Shown here piece by piece: positions 1 through 8,596 of a stretch of DNA of 64,000 bases. Both the position numbers and the translations under genes were made by a program. Source of the stretch: Chitinophagales bacterium (GTDB taxonomy: Bacteria; Bacteroidota; Bacteroidia; Chitinophagales; Saprospiraceae); contig JAKSDI010000053.1 of NCBI GenBank assembly GCA_022360175.1, positions 1 through 64,000 on the forward strand, given 5' to 3'. The notes under the pieces are model-generated. The model worked only from the letters and a program-made list of their open reading frames with translations. It was not told the DNA's origin and did no database searches. Positions within the stretch are counted from its first letter, which is position 1, and each line of letters opens with the position of its first letter.

Positions 1-1
1 A

Positions 2-289
2 AATTATGTCTTTGATGTTCGAAATCAGCAATTAATCTATGATGATAATGCACGGCAACTAACAGAGCGGGAAGCTCATTTGTTAAGCTTGTTGTGTGAA
101 TATAAGGGGCGTTTATTACCTAGAGAAAAGGTATTAAAGAGCCTTTGGAATCAAAATGATTATTTCACTCGCCGTAGCATGGATGTTTTTATTTCCCGCT
201 TGCGCAAATATTTATCGGCAGATGAAAAAGTAGAAATTCAGAATGTGTATGGCAGTGGTTTCATTCTGAAGATAAAGAACGAACATTAA
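2..289 (+). CDS. OmpR/PhoB-type response regulator, C-terminal DNA-binding domain (5' partial)
   Basis: The frame is open from the first base of the window, so this is the C-terminal ~95 residues of a longer protein whose start lies upstream; the TTG at 80 is not a credible start. The visible part is a winged-helix trans_reg_C domain: a short beta-strand N-terminus, the LTEREAHLLSLL segment (first helix), the PREKVLKSLW turn and helix, a recognition helix around RRSMDVFISRLRKYL, and the GSGFIL beta-wing at the end. This order is diagnostic of OmpR/PhoB-family regulators, which bind direct-repeat operators after phosphorylation of an N-terminal receiver. The receiver and any partner kinase are outside the window. 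Confidence 0.9.
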   Translation, partial: NYVFDVRNQQLIYDDNARQLTEREAHLLSLLCEYKGRLLPREKVLKSLWNQNDYFTRRSMDVFISRLRKYLSADEKVEIQNVYGSGFILKIKNEH

Positions 290-299
290 AAGTAGGCAC

Positions 300-337
300 A
301 AAAAAAGCTGTCGCTCTGAGGATATCAGTGCGACAGC
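300..337 (-). terminator. Minus-strand intrinsic terminator
   Basis: GCTGTCGC (307-314) pairs with GCGACAGC (330-337). The stem continues inward as CTGA/TCAG around a GGATA loop. On the minus strand the hairpin is followed by seven T (complement of 300-306). It lies about 200 nt beyond the stop of the minus-strand kelch-like gene and would end that transcript. A second stem with a long loop, GCCGGGA (341-347) with TCCCGGC (375-381), sits directly upstream in that transcript. The rest of 382-536 shows nothing I can name. Confidence 0.7.
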
Positions 338-536
338 ACGGCCGGGATTCTAACTTTCAAATTTCTACTCATTCTCCCGGCTAAATAGATTGAACACCCA
401 ATTGACCATGTTATCTATAAAGCGGTATGCTTTTCGCTTGCTTTGTATCACAAATATAGAAGTGCAAACAAGCTTAAGAAATGACAATAGTCAGTCTTAC
501 GGGTGAGTTTTATCATCCTTATACCATTGCTATAAT

Positions 537-1319
537 TTACTGTTCAGGTAATGCCTCTGGTGAGATGATAGTATTAATTCGTTCTGGTAATAATGGGCCG
601 TAATACTCACGTAGGCCATCCATATCATACCAGTTTTGGAAATGATCTATTTTCAGATGTTCACCATCTTTAGATATCTTAAAGGTACGCGCTTCTCCTT
701 TATGGCTCTCTTCTATATACTCAGCATCATTGGCAAATGGGCGTAGTTTATAGCCATGTTTTCCGTTTATCAGGAAAAACTCATCTCCGTTATAGTCTAG
801 TACTCCATCAAAAATAGCAATGCGTTCATCACATATCTGATAAAAGCTGGCTACAGGGTTTTCGCCATTTTTTAATGCCTTAATAGTTGCATCCAAATCA
901 ATAGCAGTGATATATGGAAAAGTGATATACTGATTGTTGCTTTCGCTAAAACCGTAACCGCCCAGAAGATATAGTGTACTTCCCTCCTGATAATAAGATA
1001 AACCCGTAGCGCTCATCTGTTCACCCAGGCTTCCTTCCAGGTTCCCATTAGTGAATGCAGAAGCGCGTTTCATGTTGGTATCAATCATTAAAATCTCTAG
1101 ATTCGGGAAATCATATTGGTATTGTTCTGACGCATCAGAACGTATGCTGCCTCCAAAAACGAGGTAATAATGATCAACTTTACCTACAGCATATCCATAC
1201 ATATCTTCTAGTGTAGGATACAAATCTATAGCGTTAATAGGAAGTTCATAAACAGTTTGTGCACTGATAGATAAGCTAAAAAAGGCAATTAAATTGGTTA
1301 GGACTAGTTGGCGAATCAT
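537..1319 (-). CDS. Secreted kelch-like beta-propeller protein
   Basis: A 260-residue protein with a clear N-terminal signal peptide (hydrophobic stretch to SISAQ, residues 1-21). The body is beta-rich with kelch-like segments: YYLVFGGSIRSDA near 50-63, LYLLGGYGF near 117-125 and the following ITAIDLDA strand. Only two blades are convincing, so it may be a partial or divergent propeller. No catalytic motif is visible and there is no T9SS sorting domain, so it is probably periplasmic or exposed by another route. A 38-codon hydrophobic ORF precedes it on the same strand, 31 nt upstream. The function is unknown; propellers of this kind usually bind ligands or partner proteins. Confidence 0.65.
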   Translation of the reverse strand: MIRQLVLTNLIAFFSLSISAQTVYELPINAIDLYPTLEDMYGYAVGKVDHYYLVFGGSIRSDASEQYQYDFPNLEILMIDTNMKRASAFTNGNLEGSLGEQMSATGLSYYQEGSTLYLLGGYGFSESNNQYITFPYITAIDLDATIKALKNGENPVASFYQICDERIAIFDGVLDYNGDEFFLINGKHGYKLRPFANDAEYIEESHKGEARTFKISKDGEHLKIDHFQNWYDMDGLREYYGPLLPERINTIISPEALPEQ

Positions 1320-1350
1320 ATGGCTTGATTTTGTAAGTAAGAGAGCATAA

Positions 1351-1467
1351 TTAGGTTGCTTTTTTGGTCGAGCAGCTTTTTTGATAGTTAAGGCACACCC
1401 GGAGTCTGATAGCCAAAGCTATCAAGGCGAGGATGGAACGCAAAATATCGGAAAAAGATGCCACCAT
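1351..1467 (-). CDS. Possible 38-aa membrane micropeptide
   Basis: A complete ATG-to-TAA frame of 38 codons that I translated by hand. It has a short polar N-terminus, a hydrophobic helix (roughly ILRSILALIALAIRL, residues 8-22) and a basic Cys-containing tail. It is codirectional with the kelch-like gene and stops 31 nt before it. A TATATTTG box (minus strand, 1539-1532) matches the Bacteroidota -7 element about 65 nt upstream, but no -33 TTG is seen at the expected distance. Part of the frame spans a GATAGC/GCTATC inverted repeat (1408-1423), so the open frame could be a chance product of a structured leader. Confidence 0.35.
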   Translation of the reverse strand: MVASFSDILRSILALIALAIRLRVCLNYQKSCSTKKAT

Positions 1468-1852
1468 AAAAAGATTAATTAAATGTGCTCTCTTATTTAA
1501 TTATAGCAGTTGTTTTAAAACAACTTCATAACAAATATACTTTCCCTGAAATAAAGAGGTATTGAGGAAAGTCATTTTATCTTATTTGTACTGTAATGCA
1601 CGGGCAAAATTAGATGGTCATTAATAATAAGACTTCACTCAAATCCTTCCTCAACCTGATATTTGTCATTTACTTTTCAATCGCAAGGATGTATTTTATT
1701 CATAAATAGGTCAATTCAGGGAAAGCCTTTAAGTAGGTCTGTTAACTGAGTATTAAATTTTTTCAGATGGCAGAATAATGTCATTATTTTACTTAACATT
1801 AGGAATCGGACAAAAGCTGCTTTCCGGTAACTTATTCAAATAAAACAGCATA
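1468..1852. other. Intergenic region with 16-bp palindrome
   Basis: A divergent intergenic region between the minus-strand micropeptide/kelch genes and the plus-strand Usp gene. It contains a perfect palindrome, GTTGTTTTAAAACAAC (1509-1524), that could be an operator. Next to it is a -7-like box on the minus strand (1532-1539). Beyond 1560 I see only A/T-rich sequence and no convincing coding frame. Confidence 0.4.
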
Positions 1853-2701
1853 ATGAAAAAGATCTTATTTCCTACCGATTTATCAGAAGCTGCTAACAAA
1901 GCTTTTATCTATGCGCTACATTTTGCTGATAAGTTAAATGCATCCCTTATTGCCCTTCATGTGTATTACAAACCAGAAGTCAAGGCTGCAAGTTTGCCTC
2001 GCACATTGGAGGAGTTTTATAAAACTTTTGACCTGGAGGAGTTTGAAAACTATAAGGATGCAATCCCGGCTTTACGGGATATTCAGGATGCTAATGGATT
2101 TAACCATCTCAATATTTCTCATACATTAGTAGGAGGCGACAGGATTGTTGATGCCATTCTTGACTCGGCAAAAAAAGAGGAAGCGGATATTATTGTTATG
2201 GGAACAACCGGTGCAAGAGGCTTAAAGGAAATATTCCTTGGAAGCGTAGCAGGAGAAGTGCTGGAAAATGCAGAATGTCTAGTATTGGCAGTTCCTGAAA
2301 ATGCTACTTTTGATGGTGTAATTGATAATATAGGTATGACTACCACTTATCATGAAGAAGAAAAAGAAGCATTGAAGAAAGTATTAAATATCACTGCTCC
2401 TTTTGAACCAACTATACACTGTGTGAATGTAGACCTGGCTCATATAGAACCTTTTACCAAAAGAATGGATGCCTTTTCTGCTGAATTTGCGAATGTAGCT
2501 AATATCAACTTTGATGCAATTGATGGAAATAACATCCAGGAAGTACTCGCGGGCTTTATGGAAGGGCGTAAGGTAGATATGCTGGCTATGGTTACTCATA
2601 AGCGCAATTTTCTACAAGAACTTTTTAATTATAGCCGAACCAAACAAATGTCTTATCATTCCAAGACACCAATATTGTCCATCCCTGCTCACATTTTATA
2701 G
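1853..2701 (+). CDS. Universal stress protein, tandem Usp domains
   Basis: A 282-residue cytoplasmic protein made of two Usp domains. The first (about 1-148) starts with the typical KKILFPTDLSEAA strand-helix and carries the ATP-binding signature G-x2-G-x9-G-S (GTTG...LGS, near 117-131), so it should bind ATP. The second (about 155-282) keeps the fold pattern but lacks that signature and is probably a pseudo-binding module that mediates pairing. Tandem Usps are common in Bacteroidota and respond to starvation or stress. The gene stands alone; the start is the first ATG, in an A/T-rich context with no Shine-Dalgarno sequence. Confidence 0.9.
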   Translation: MKKILFPTDLSEAANKAFIYALHFADKLNASLIALHVYYKPEVKAASLPRTLEEFYKTFDLEEFENYKDAIPALRDIQDANGFNHLNISHTLVGGDRIVDAILDSAKKEEADIIVMGTTGARGLKEIFLGSVAGEVLENAECLVLAVPENATFDGVIDNIGMTTTYHEEEKEALKKVLNITAPFEPTIHCVNVDLAHIEPFTKRMDAFSAEFANVANINFDAIDGNNIQEVLAGFMEGRKVDMLAMVTHKRNFLQELFNYSRTKQMSYHSKTPILSIPAHIL

Positions 2702-2747
2702 CGCGGATGGATTAATGTCTTACTTAAACATAGAACGAAAAGTAAAG

Positions 2748-2896
2748 GCTTCGGAGAAGTCAGAAAATTATTGAAAATGTTTATGGTAGGGATTTCGGCT
2801 TCAGAAGAAGTCGCACTAATAATACAACATGCAGCTTCTTCCGAAGTCGAACCTTTTTTGCCTAAGCAAAAAGGTTTAATTTTTCCGAAATCAATA
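2748..2896. repeat. Dispersed palindromic intergenic repeat, copy 1 (divergent)
   Basis: This stretch aligns by eye with 41941-42118 and shares its order of units. It has GCTTCGGAGAAGTC, an internal inverted pair (around 2798-2812 and 2833-2849), an AAGGTT...AACCTT-type loop built on a CTTTTTTGC-like core, and a closing TTTTCCGAAATCA. It is the most diverged of the three copies. It occupies the gap between two convergent genes, the usual place for REP-like elements. Confidence 0.6.
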
Positions 2897-2973
2897 TTTC
2901 AGGAGTAGGTTTATCCCAGGCAGGTCTTTGGTATTTTGTGATTTCAGCTTCATTTAGAGTATCGAAAATTGAA

Positions 2974-4092
2974 TTAGTTAAATAGCGTAGGCATCATGCT
3001 AATAGTACGTCCATCTAAAGTGAGATACTTTTTCATTAAATTGGCTGTCAGGCAGGAGTGTATAGGGAGTATATATAGCAGGCTACCAATTTCGACAGAC
3101 TGGATGAAGTCATGGTCAGCAGCAATAATGCCATGCTCTTGTGATAATCCACGAAGATAGGCTTGGGTTGGTAGTAGTTGCCATGAATCATCTTTATCCT
3201 GCCGTTGGCATACTAAACCATAATAGGAGGTGCCATTATCAAATAAAAGATGATCTTTTGAAAAATGAACAGCTCCTCCATGTACAACGATTTCTTTTCT
3301 TTCAGGATGTTTAGCTACTACAGGGCATGCCATGGCTACAGCAATTGATTCCAGTGTACACGAACCTATCTGATATTGCATAAGGTCGTAAAAAAAGAAA
3401 TTACCTGGTCGAATTTCATCAACTCCTGAGAAATTGGTAGCTACGGATACGGTGGGAGTATCTCCAATTGATATTTTCAATGTAGGAAAGATGGCTTTTA
3501 ACTGATGGCATATTTTTAAGGTATTATCATGTATTTGTCTGATAGCAGTATTGCCTCTCGAATAGTAACTCTGCCCTGCATGCCCCAGAATACCTATTGC
3601 CTTCAGTTGTGGTACTGTTTTGATTACTTTGAGTAATTCCTGCATTTTGTCAGTTTGATCAGGATTCAGCCCTGTACGATTATTGCCCAGATTTATTTTG
3701 ATCCAAATGCCGACAGAATGTTTTAGGTGTTCTTTGAGCGCAAGGATAGCTTCCTCATTTTCTATTACCAAGTTGAGTTGAATCTGGCTGGCTAGCCTGT
3801 TGATTAATCCCATTTCCCTAATATTTACAGGAAAGGCTACGGTTATATCTTTCCACCCATCTGCCATGAAATAATTGGCCATTTGTAGAGAAGAAGTCGT
3901 AATAGCCTGAACATTATATTCTCTAAGCCAGCTTGCAATTTCCTGCGATTGAGGTGTTTTAAGGTGAGGGCGTAATTGTACCCCATGCTCTTGAGCTTTT
4001 TTAGCCATTGTGGCAATATTGGCTCTGCATATTTTTTCATCAAGCAGTAGAGTAGGAGAGGTAATAAGGTGGTCGATTTTCATTGAATACAT
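2974..4092 (-). CDS. D-serine dehydratase / D-threonine aldolase-like PLP enzyme
   Basis: A 372-residue fold-type III PLP enzyme. The N-terminal alanine-racemase-like barrel carries RPHLKT (residues 41-46) with the PLP lysine at K45. The C-terminal beta-domain ends in an H-x-C motif (H345, C347 in IHSCLTANL), the metal-binding pair of eukaryotic-type D-serine dehydratases and D-threonine aldolases. The reaction is therefore either removal of ammonia from D-serine or cleavage of a D-beta-hydroxy amino acid; the sequence alone does not decide. Length and motif spacing are normal. The ATG at 4083 (residue 4) is an alternative start. It stands alone and diverges from the beta-barrel gene. Confidence 0.85.
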   Translation of the reverse strand: MYSMKIDHLITSPTLLLDEKICRANIATMAKKAQEHGVQLRPHLKTPQSQEIASWLREYNVQAITTSSLQMANYFMADGWKDITVAFPVNIREMGLINRLASQIQLNLVIENEEAILALKEHLKHSVGIWIKINLGNNRTGLNPDQTDKMQELLKVIKTVPQLKAIGILGHAGQSYYSRGNTAIRQIHDNTLKICHQLKAIFPTLKISIGDTPTVSVATNFSGVDEIRPGNFFFYDLMQYQIGSCTLESIAVAMACPVVAKHPERKEIVVHGGAVHFSKDHLLFDNGTSYYGLVCQRQDKDDSWQLLPTQAYLRGLSQEHGIIAADHDFIQSVEIGSLLYILPIHSCLTANLMKKYLTLDGRTISMMPTLFN

Positions 4093-4193
4093 TTTTTAAC
4101 AAACTTTAACCTATTCATTTATAAGAACCTGAGAAAATATTGCGTTTCTCTTACATGTCATGTTCAACACCAAAAATTGTAAAAAAAACCATC

Positions 4194-4793
4194 ATGAAAC
4201 AATTTCCAAAGCTTTCCCTTGTATTCTTATTTGTATTTGCAACTATTTTTTCTTTAGCTGCCCAAAAAACACGTTTTTCTCCTCAGGTTGGAGTCAACTT
4301 TTCAGCCATCGATGCAAAACTTCAGGACATTACCGCTGAATCTCGCGTGGGGTGGAATGCTGGATTTGATCTTCGATTGGGAGAAAGAGCTTTTTACCTG
4401 AATCCGGGTTTGCACTATTACAGCAATACCGCTCGGCTAATTAAAGGCGTTGAGGGTCCAGATGATGTCAATTTTGAAGATGAAACAACGATACAAAGCC
4501 TTAAAGCACCACTTAATTTAGGTATACGCCTGACAGGTGATAATGGTTTAATTGGACTAAGAGTAAAAGGTGGCATTACCCCTACCTATGTATTTAATGT
4601 AACTGAAAAAGAAGATTTTTCTTTTGATAAAGACGATTTGAATACTTTCACCTGGGCTGCAAACGTAGGAGCAGGTATGGATGTATTATTCTTTACAGTT
4701 GATCTTAACTACGAGATAGGTATGAACGATTATTTTAAAGATGCAGAAGGAAGCAATAATGTGCTATCACTTAGTTTGGGGTTAAAGTTTTAA
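4194..4793 (+). CDS. Outer-membrane beta-barrel protein (PorT/OmpX-like size)
   Basis: The ATG at 4194 is chosen because it puts a standard signal peptide (MKQF...LAAQ, 24 residues) at the N-terminus; the frame is open further upstream but with a non-signal sequence. The mature part (~175 residues) alternates amphipathic strands with glycine/aromatic turns, for example VGVNFSAID, YLNPGLHYYS and LGIRLTG. It ends in a strand closing on LGLKF, the C-terminal aromatic expected for barrel insertion. This fits the outer-membrane beta-barrel families (PF13568-like) of Bacteroidota. The partner or substrate is unknown. A strong terminator follows. Confidence 0.75.
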   Translation: MKQFPKLSLVFLFVFATIFSLAAQKTRFSPQVGVNFSAIDAKLQDITAESRVGWNAGFDLRLGERAFYLNPGLHYYSNTARLIKGVEGPDDVNFEDETTIQSLKAPLNLGIRLTGDNGLIGLRVKGGITPTYVFNVTEKEDFSFDKDDLNTFTWAANVGAGMDVLFFTVDLNYEIGMNDYFKDAEGSNNVLSLSLGLKF

Positions 4794-4802
4794 ATATTTG
4801 TA

Positions 4803-4845
4803 GAAAAAAAAGGCGGTGATTTTCGAAATCACCGCCTTTTTTTTC
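4803..4845. terminator. Bidirectional terminator
   Basis: An 11-bp perfect stem, GGCGGTGATTT (4812-4822) with AAATCACCGCC (4826-4836), with a 3-nt loop. It has A-rich sequence on the left and eight or more T on the right, so it can terminate both the beta-barrel gene (plus) and the cysteine peptidase gene (minus). Confidence 0.9.
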
Positions 4846-4848
4846 TAC

Positions 4849-6411
4849 CTATTGTTTATCTATTTCTATAACCATCCCGACTACTGATTGATTTTCAGTA
4901 TTTGCTTCAAAGGCTATCGTTTTTCCAGCCTGGAAGTTGACATCCGTAATGCGCTGATTGCCTAGAGCCTGATCTAATTTAGCTGCATAGGTAGAGGCAC
5001 TGCTACTGTTGATACGGCTATTGAGTTGATTAAAGTTGAGTTCTTTTTTGCTGACTACAATGGCGATGTAATCTTTATTGCCTACATCATCTGCAACCAT
5101 TGAGTGATCCCTTGGGAATAAACGAGTACCTGTAATACCACAGTATGGAGAGTGTTTCTCTGTATATGGGAAAAGCACATAGCTAGAACCATCTACTTCC
5201 TGCCCAAAGACATAGATAAAGCATTCTACAGAATTGGCGACCAGTACTTTGAATTTGTCTCCTTTCTTTATTGGCTTAAGCGTGCGGAAGGTATTACCAT
5301 CTCTTTTGAATAAACCAATTGTATTTTGGGAGTTTACATCTAGTAGGCCAAATTCAACAGCCATTTTTTTATTGTCCTGTTGTGTAGCTGTAGGGTATAC
5401 TCCATATGCCTCTCTTGTAAAGTGCTCAAAGTCGCGATAACGGACCCAGGCAATTCCATCATTACCCCAATCTTCTCCCCAACTGTTCATGATCTGGAAT
5501 GCTCCTCCTTGTTTGTTGTCATCATAACCGATCACACACATAGCATGCCCGCTATACCCCCGCATGCCATAATCTCTCTGATTGGGTTGCCAAAGGCTGC
5601 GATTTACCATACTATTCATAAAGGTACCACCTACCATCATACCAATGACTACAGGATTGCCTTGCGCCAAATGTTGTTTGATCCCTATAATATCCGGCTT
5701 ATAATTATTGGCACCAAGGGTGAGGCGGTCATATCCCCTTATTCGATATTGAGCTCCTGATTGTTTCTGGCTTTGAGAAGGTTCATTCGAACAAGTACGC
5801 TCATCATAGCGGAATTGATTAAAAGGCAAGCCCCCATTCTGTTTCATTGCTTTCATTGCATCCAGCATATAAGCTCCCTGGCATCCCGTGAGGGCGATCT
5901 GATTATAGAGATAAGAAGGACTGAATGTTACATTATTTGGGTTTTGCCCGCTGGTGCGTGATTGTAAAATAGTACGGGCAGCATATGCACTGGCCCATCC
6001 TACGCAAGAACCTTGTCTTCCCTGATGACGGCGGCGGGGGGCATAGCGTTCAAGAGATATTTGACTTGGAAGCTGTGCCTGGCCACCATATCCATAGCTC
6101 ACGGGCTCAAAAACCTGTGCTTTGTCATATACTTCCTCATCCAGTGTAGCTCCCATTGAAAATGCTGAATCTTGCTCCTCTTGATAGGCTGCTCCACCAG
6201 AGAGTGCTTCCTGGCCTCCCAGGAAAAAATACCAAACCGCACCTAACAAGAGTACAGGGATGATTAATTTTGGACGTTTAAATAAAAACATAAGTACTAA
6301 AGGAAGGAACCGGATCAATCCACTGAGTCCACCGCCACTACTATTTTGATTTCTGTTACCACCGCCACCGGATTGCTGGCGAGGGTCGTCTTTTTCCATT
6401 CTAATTGGCAT
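4849..6411 (-). CDS. Membrane-anchored papain-like (C1) cysteine peptidase with C-terminal accessory domain
   Basis: 520 residues from the ATG at 6411; an upstream start at 6468 would add an unlikely hydrophobic lead. Order: a polar Gly/Asn/Gln-rich N-terminus, one membrane segment (about 33-65, LPLVLMFLF...LLLGAVWYFF), and a linker. Then comes a papain fold with QGSCVGWAS (oxyanion Gln and catalytic Cys about 136), SGHAMCVIGYDD (catalytic His) and NSWGEDWG (catalytic Asn). A C-terminal ~150-residue domain (KRDGNTFRTLKPIKKGDKF onwards) resembles DUF4384-type modules attached to peptidases. The triad is complete, so it should be active, probably on the periplasmic side. No propeptide is obvious. 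Confidence 0.85.
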   Translation of the reverse strand: MPIRMEKDDPRQQSGGGGNRNQNSSGGGLSGLIRFLPLVLMFLFKRPKLIIPVLLLGAVWYFFLGGQEALSGGAAYQEEQDSAFSMGATLDEEVYDKAQVFEPVSYGYGGQAQLPSQISLERYAPRRRHQGRQGSCVGWASAYAARTILQSRTSGQNPNNVTFSPSYLYNQIALTGCQGAYMLDAMKAMKQNGGLPFNQFRYDERTCSNEPSQSQKQSGAQYRIRGYDRLTLGANNYKPDIIGIKQHLAQGNPVVIGMMVGGTFMNSMVNRSLWQPNQRDYGMRGYSGHAMCVIGYDDNKQGGAFQIMNSWGEDWGNDGIAWVRYRDFEHFTREAYGVYPTATQQDNKKMAVEFGLLDVNSQNTIGLFKRDGNTFRTLKPIKKGDKFKVLVANSVECFIYVFGQEVDGSSYVLFPYTEKHSPYCGITGTRLFPRDHSMVADDVGNKDYIAIVVSKKELNFNQLNSRINSSSASTYAAKLDQALGNQRITDVNFQAGKTIAFEANTENQSVVGMVIEIDKQ

Positions 6412-6867
6412 AATGAAGTTTTTTGGTTTATTGGTTTCAAAAATCAATAATTTGAGTAGGAATACCAAAATGACTTTATTATTAATTGCAGTTAAAAAGT
6501 AAAGGTGAAACTACAGGTGGAAGAAAAATTAAATTTTTAAATATTTGATAATGAGTTGTTTGTGGCGATTTATTTATATGTGTGTGTAAAAAATGATCAG
6601 ATACAGTTGGAAAATAAAAATATATATGTTAGCTTTGCCTAAGCTCGTTGAGCACTTCTCCCCCCACCTTACAATACGCTTTTAGGGCGCTACAGACCAA
6701 TCCACCAACTTCAAAAATTCATACGCTAAGGCGAATCTACTTACTACCCTGTATTTTAATGTCATTTTGATCAGGCAGGTAGGATTATTATAGCTATTTA
6801 TTTAGCTCTACAATCTTCAATGCATTGTGAAGGATGGCAAGCCAGTAATTTTATTTTTTAAACAATT
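6412..6867. other. Intergenic region with one promoter
   Basis: About 450 nt between divergent genes. The left part is A/T-rich. A plus-strand promoter is annotated at 6607-6637. The stretch after it (6640-6867) holds a small GCTC/GAGC hairpin and no coding frame I trust; it would be a ~220-nt leader for the winged-helix gene or an independent RNA. Confidence 0.4.
6607..6637 (+). promoter_or_regulatory. Predicted Bacteroidota-type promoter
   Basis: TTG (6607-6609), exactly 20 nt, then TAGCTTTG (6630-6637), matching the -33 TTG / -7 TAnnTTTG consensus of the Bacteroidota housekeeping sigma. Transcription would start near 6644, about 220 nt before the next gene. Confidence 0.5.
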
Positions 6868-7218
6868 ATGGACACAAAAAGTATTTCGCCCATGAATGCA
6901 TGGAGTACACCTAGCAAATTGCACACAGATAAGTCGACTGGAGCCGTAGCGGTTTTAGAAACACTTATTAGCCCCTTCAGTAATTCTATTATTAATTATC
7001 TCAAAAACCATGGTTCTGCCAGTTTTTCAGAACTTATCCTTCATACTAACCTGGAAGCTACCCTTCTCCAGGATCATCTGGAACAGATGTGCCAGATACG
7101 TGTATTGAAGAGAATAGAAGATGTGATCGCAAATGATTATGCAATTAATTATGAACGATTAAATCGAGTGAAAAAGGCTGCAAAACAATTGGCAGCAATG
7201 GTGGTGATTGAGGAGTAA
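6868..7218 (+). CDS. Winged-helix (ArsR-like) regulator
   Basis: A 116-residue protein. After ~30 polar residues comes an ArsR/MarR-style winged helix: LETLISPFSNSIINYLKNHG, SFSELILHTNLEATLLQDHLEQM (helix-turn-helix) and RVLKRIEDVIANDYAINYERL (wing). No metal-binding Cys pair of classical ArsR sensors is seen, so the signal is unknown. It stands alone, with a long leader and a downstream hairpin shared with the convergent DinB gene. Confidence 0.65.
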   Translation: MDTKSISPMNAWSTPSKLHTDKSTGAVAVLETLISPFSNSIINYLKNHGSASFSELILHTNLEATLLQDHLEQMCQIRVLKRIEDVIANDYAINYERLNRVKKAAKQLAAMVVIEE

Positions 7219-7224
7219 AAAACT

Positions 7225-7250
7225 GGGGAGGCAGACTAAAGCCTCCCTCC
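7225..7250 (-). terminator. Terminator between convergent genes
   Basis: GGAGGC (7227-7232) pairs with GCCTCC (7241-7246), with an 8-nt loop. On the minus strand the stem is followed by CCAGTTTTTT, which would end the DinB-like transcript. The plus-strand side has only a weak T run. Confidence 0.6.
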
Positions 7251-7257
7251 CCTTTAT

Positions 7258-7767
7258 CTATTCTAGTGTCATGTTTTTGTAGTAGCCCGTATCAATATCC
7301 TTGCGCAATTTCACATAATAGGTGATTTGGCCAACATGATAGGAAAAGTGTTCTATAACGTGTACTAGAATGCTGAGCCCTGTTTCCTGAAAAGTTTGAA
7401 CTTTTCTTTTTTTCAATAAATCAGCGGGCCCAAACTTTTGAAGAACTTCTTCAATATCATGTTCTAATTGATTGATAAGCTCAATTAATTGACTCACAGG
7501 TATTGGGCCTTTTTCATCAAACTCTTTCTGACGTAACCTTTCATCTACAGTTCCTCCAAGCCCACTAATAATCCATTGACGAGCATTGCCGCAAAGATGC
7601 AGGCTTAAATTCCCCACACTATTGGAATTCACATTAGGTTTTGTCCAGATTTCTTGTTCTGTAAGTGTATTTAGACATTGCTTCAACCTTGGAAAAGACT
7701 CATTAAATAACCTTCTGCGAGTCTCCTCAAGCAAGGCTTCACAAAAGGCATTTATATCGTTATCCAT
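7258..7767 (-). CDS. DinB-like (DUF1572-type) putative metal-binding protein
   Basis: A 169-residue all-helical protein of the DinB/YfiT superfamily. It has the expected histidines: one in the second helix (SLHLCGN) and a paired set in the HVIEHFSYHVGQITYY helix, which together form the metal site of this family. Members act as thiol-S-transferases or have no known reaction, so no substrate is assigned. The length is usual. It stands upstream of fabG's end, on the same strand, with an ~80-nt gap that does not show operon coupling. Confidence 0.8.
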   Translation of the reverse strand: MDNDINAFCEALLEETRRRLFNESFPRLKQCLNTLTEQEIWTKPNVNSNSVGNLSLHLCGNARQWIISGLGGTVDERLRQKEFDEKGPIPVSQLIELINQLEHDIEEVLQKFGPADLLKKRKVQTFQETGLSILVHVIEHFSYHVGQITYYVKLRKDIDTGYYKNMTLE

Positions 7768-7849
7768 GTTGTTAGTTTTAAATGGTAGTTTCTTTCCCTA
7801 CACCTCATATACCTTTGACCTCTAAACCTCTAAACCTTTACACCCCCAT

Positions 7850-8596
7850 TTACGTATTCAATGCTCCACAAACACTAATGGTTTGGCCTGATACATAATT
7901 AGAAAGATCTGAACCCAGGAATACACATACGTCTGCTACTTCTTCTGCTCTACCAAGGCGCTTGAGAGGGATGTTGTTTAGATAAGATTCCTTTGTTTTA
8001 TCATCCAGTGCATCGGTCATATCTGTTTCGATAAAGCCAGGAGCAATTGCATTACAACGAATATTTCTTGAACCCATTTCTTTTGCAATGGACTTTGTGA
8101 AACCAAAAATTCCAGCCTTTGATGCTGCATAATTGGCTTGTCCGGCATTTCCTGTCATACCAACAATAGAACTCATATTAATGATACTGCCGCCGCGATT
8201 TTTCATCATAGGGCGTACCAGGTGTTTGGTTAAATTGAAGATAGATTTCAGGTTTGTTTGTATCACATCATCCCACTGCTGTTCGGTCATTCTCAACATA
8301 AGGGTATCACGAGTGATGCCGGCATTATTGACCAATATATCTACTTTGCTAAAATCTGCTAATACTTCTTTTACCAATTGCTCGGATGCTTCAAAAGAAC
8401 TAGCATCTGACTGGTATGCTTTTACGGTCACTCCATCGGTACTTAAGCTTTCAGCCAAAGCATTAGCCTGTTCGGCAGAAGAACGATAAGTGAAGGCAAC
8501 ATTAGCCCCCTGCTCTGCAAAACGCTTTACTATCGCTGCTCCAATACCTCTTGATCCACCGGTTACCAGTGCTACTTTTCCGTCTAGTAGTTTCAT
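7850..8596 (-). CDS. fabG: 3-oxoacyl-[acyl-carrier-protein] reductase FabG
   Basis: A 248-residue classical short-chain dehydrogenase. It has TGGSRGIG (residues 12-19, NADPH binding), NNAG (near 90), the catalytic Ser in NMSSIVG, and YAASKAG (Tyr-x3-Lys). The C-terminal GQTISVCGAL matches FabG (usually GQTLHVNGG). It reduces 3-oxoacyl-ACP in the fatty-acid elongation cycle in the cytoplasm. FabG and related SDRs are hard to separate by sequence, but the RNIRCNAIAPGFIETDMT segment is typical of true FabG. No other fab genes are nearby. Confidence 0.88.
   Translation of the reverse strand: MKLLDGKVALVTGGSRGIGAAIVKRFAEQGANVAFTYRSSAEQANALAESLSTDGVTVKAYQSDASSFEASEQLVKEVLADFSKVDILVNNAGITRDTLMLRMTEQQWDDVIQTNLKSIFNLTKHLVRPMMKNRGGSIINMSSIVGMTGNAGQANYAASKAGIFGFTKSIAKEMGSRNIRCNAIAPGFIETDMTDALDDKTKESYLNNIPLKRLGRAEEVADVCVFLGSDLSNYVSGQTISVCGALNT

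Noticed and set aside
373-460. Short minus-strand frame of about 28 codons (GTG start) before the first terminator
   Set aside because: No homology pattern, and it overlaps a stem; more likely untranslated 3' sequence.
6640-6867. Possible separate small RNA after the promoter at 6607-6637
   Set aside because: No terminator-like hairpin with a T run before the winged-helix gene; a long leader is simpler.
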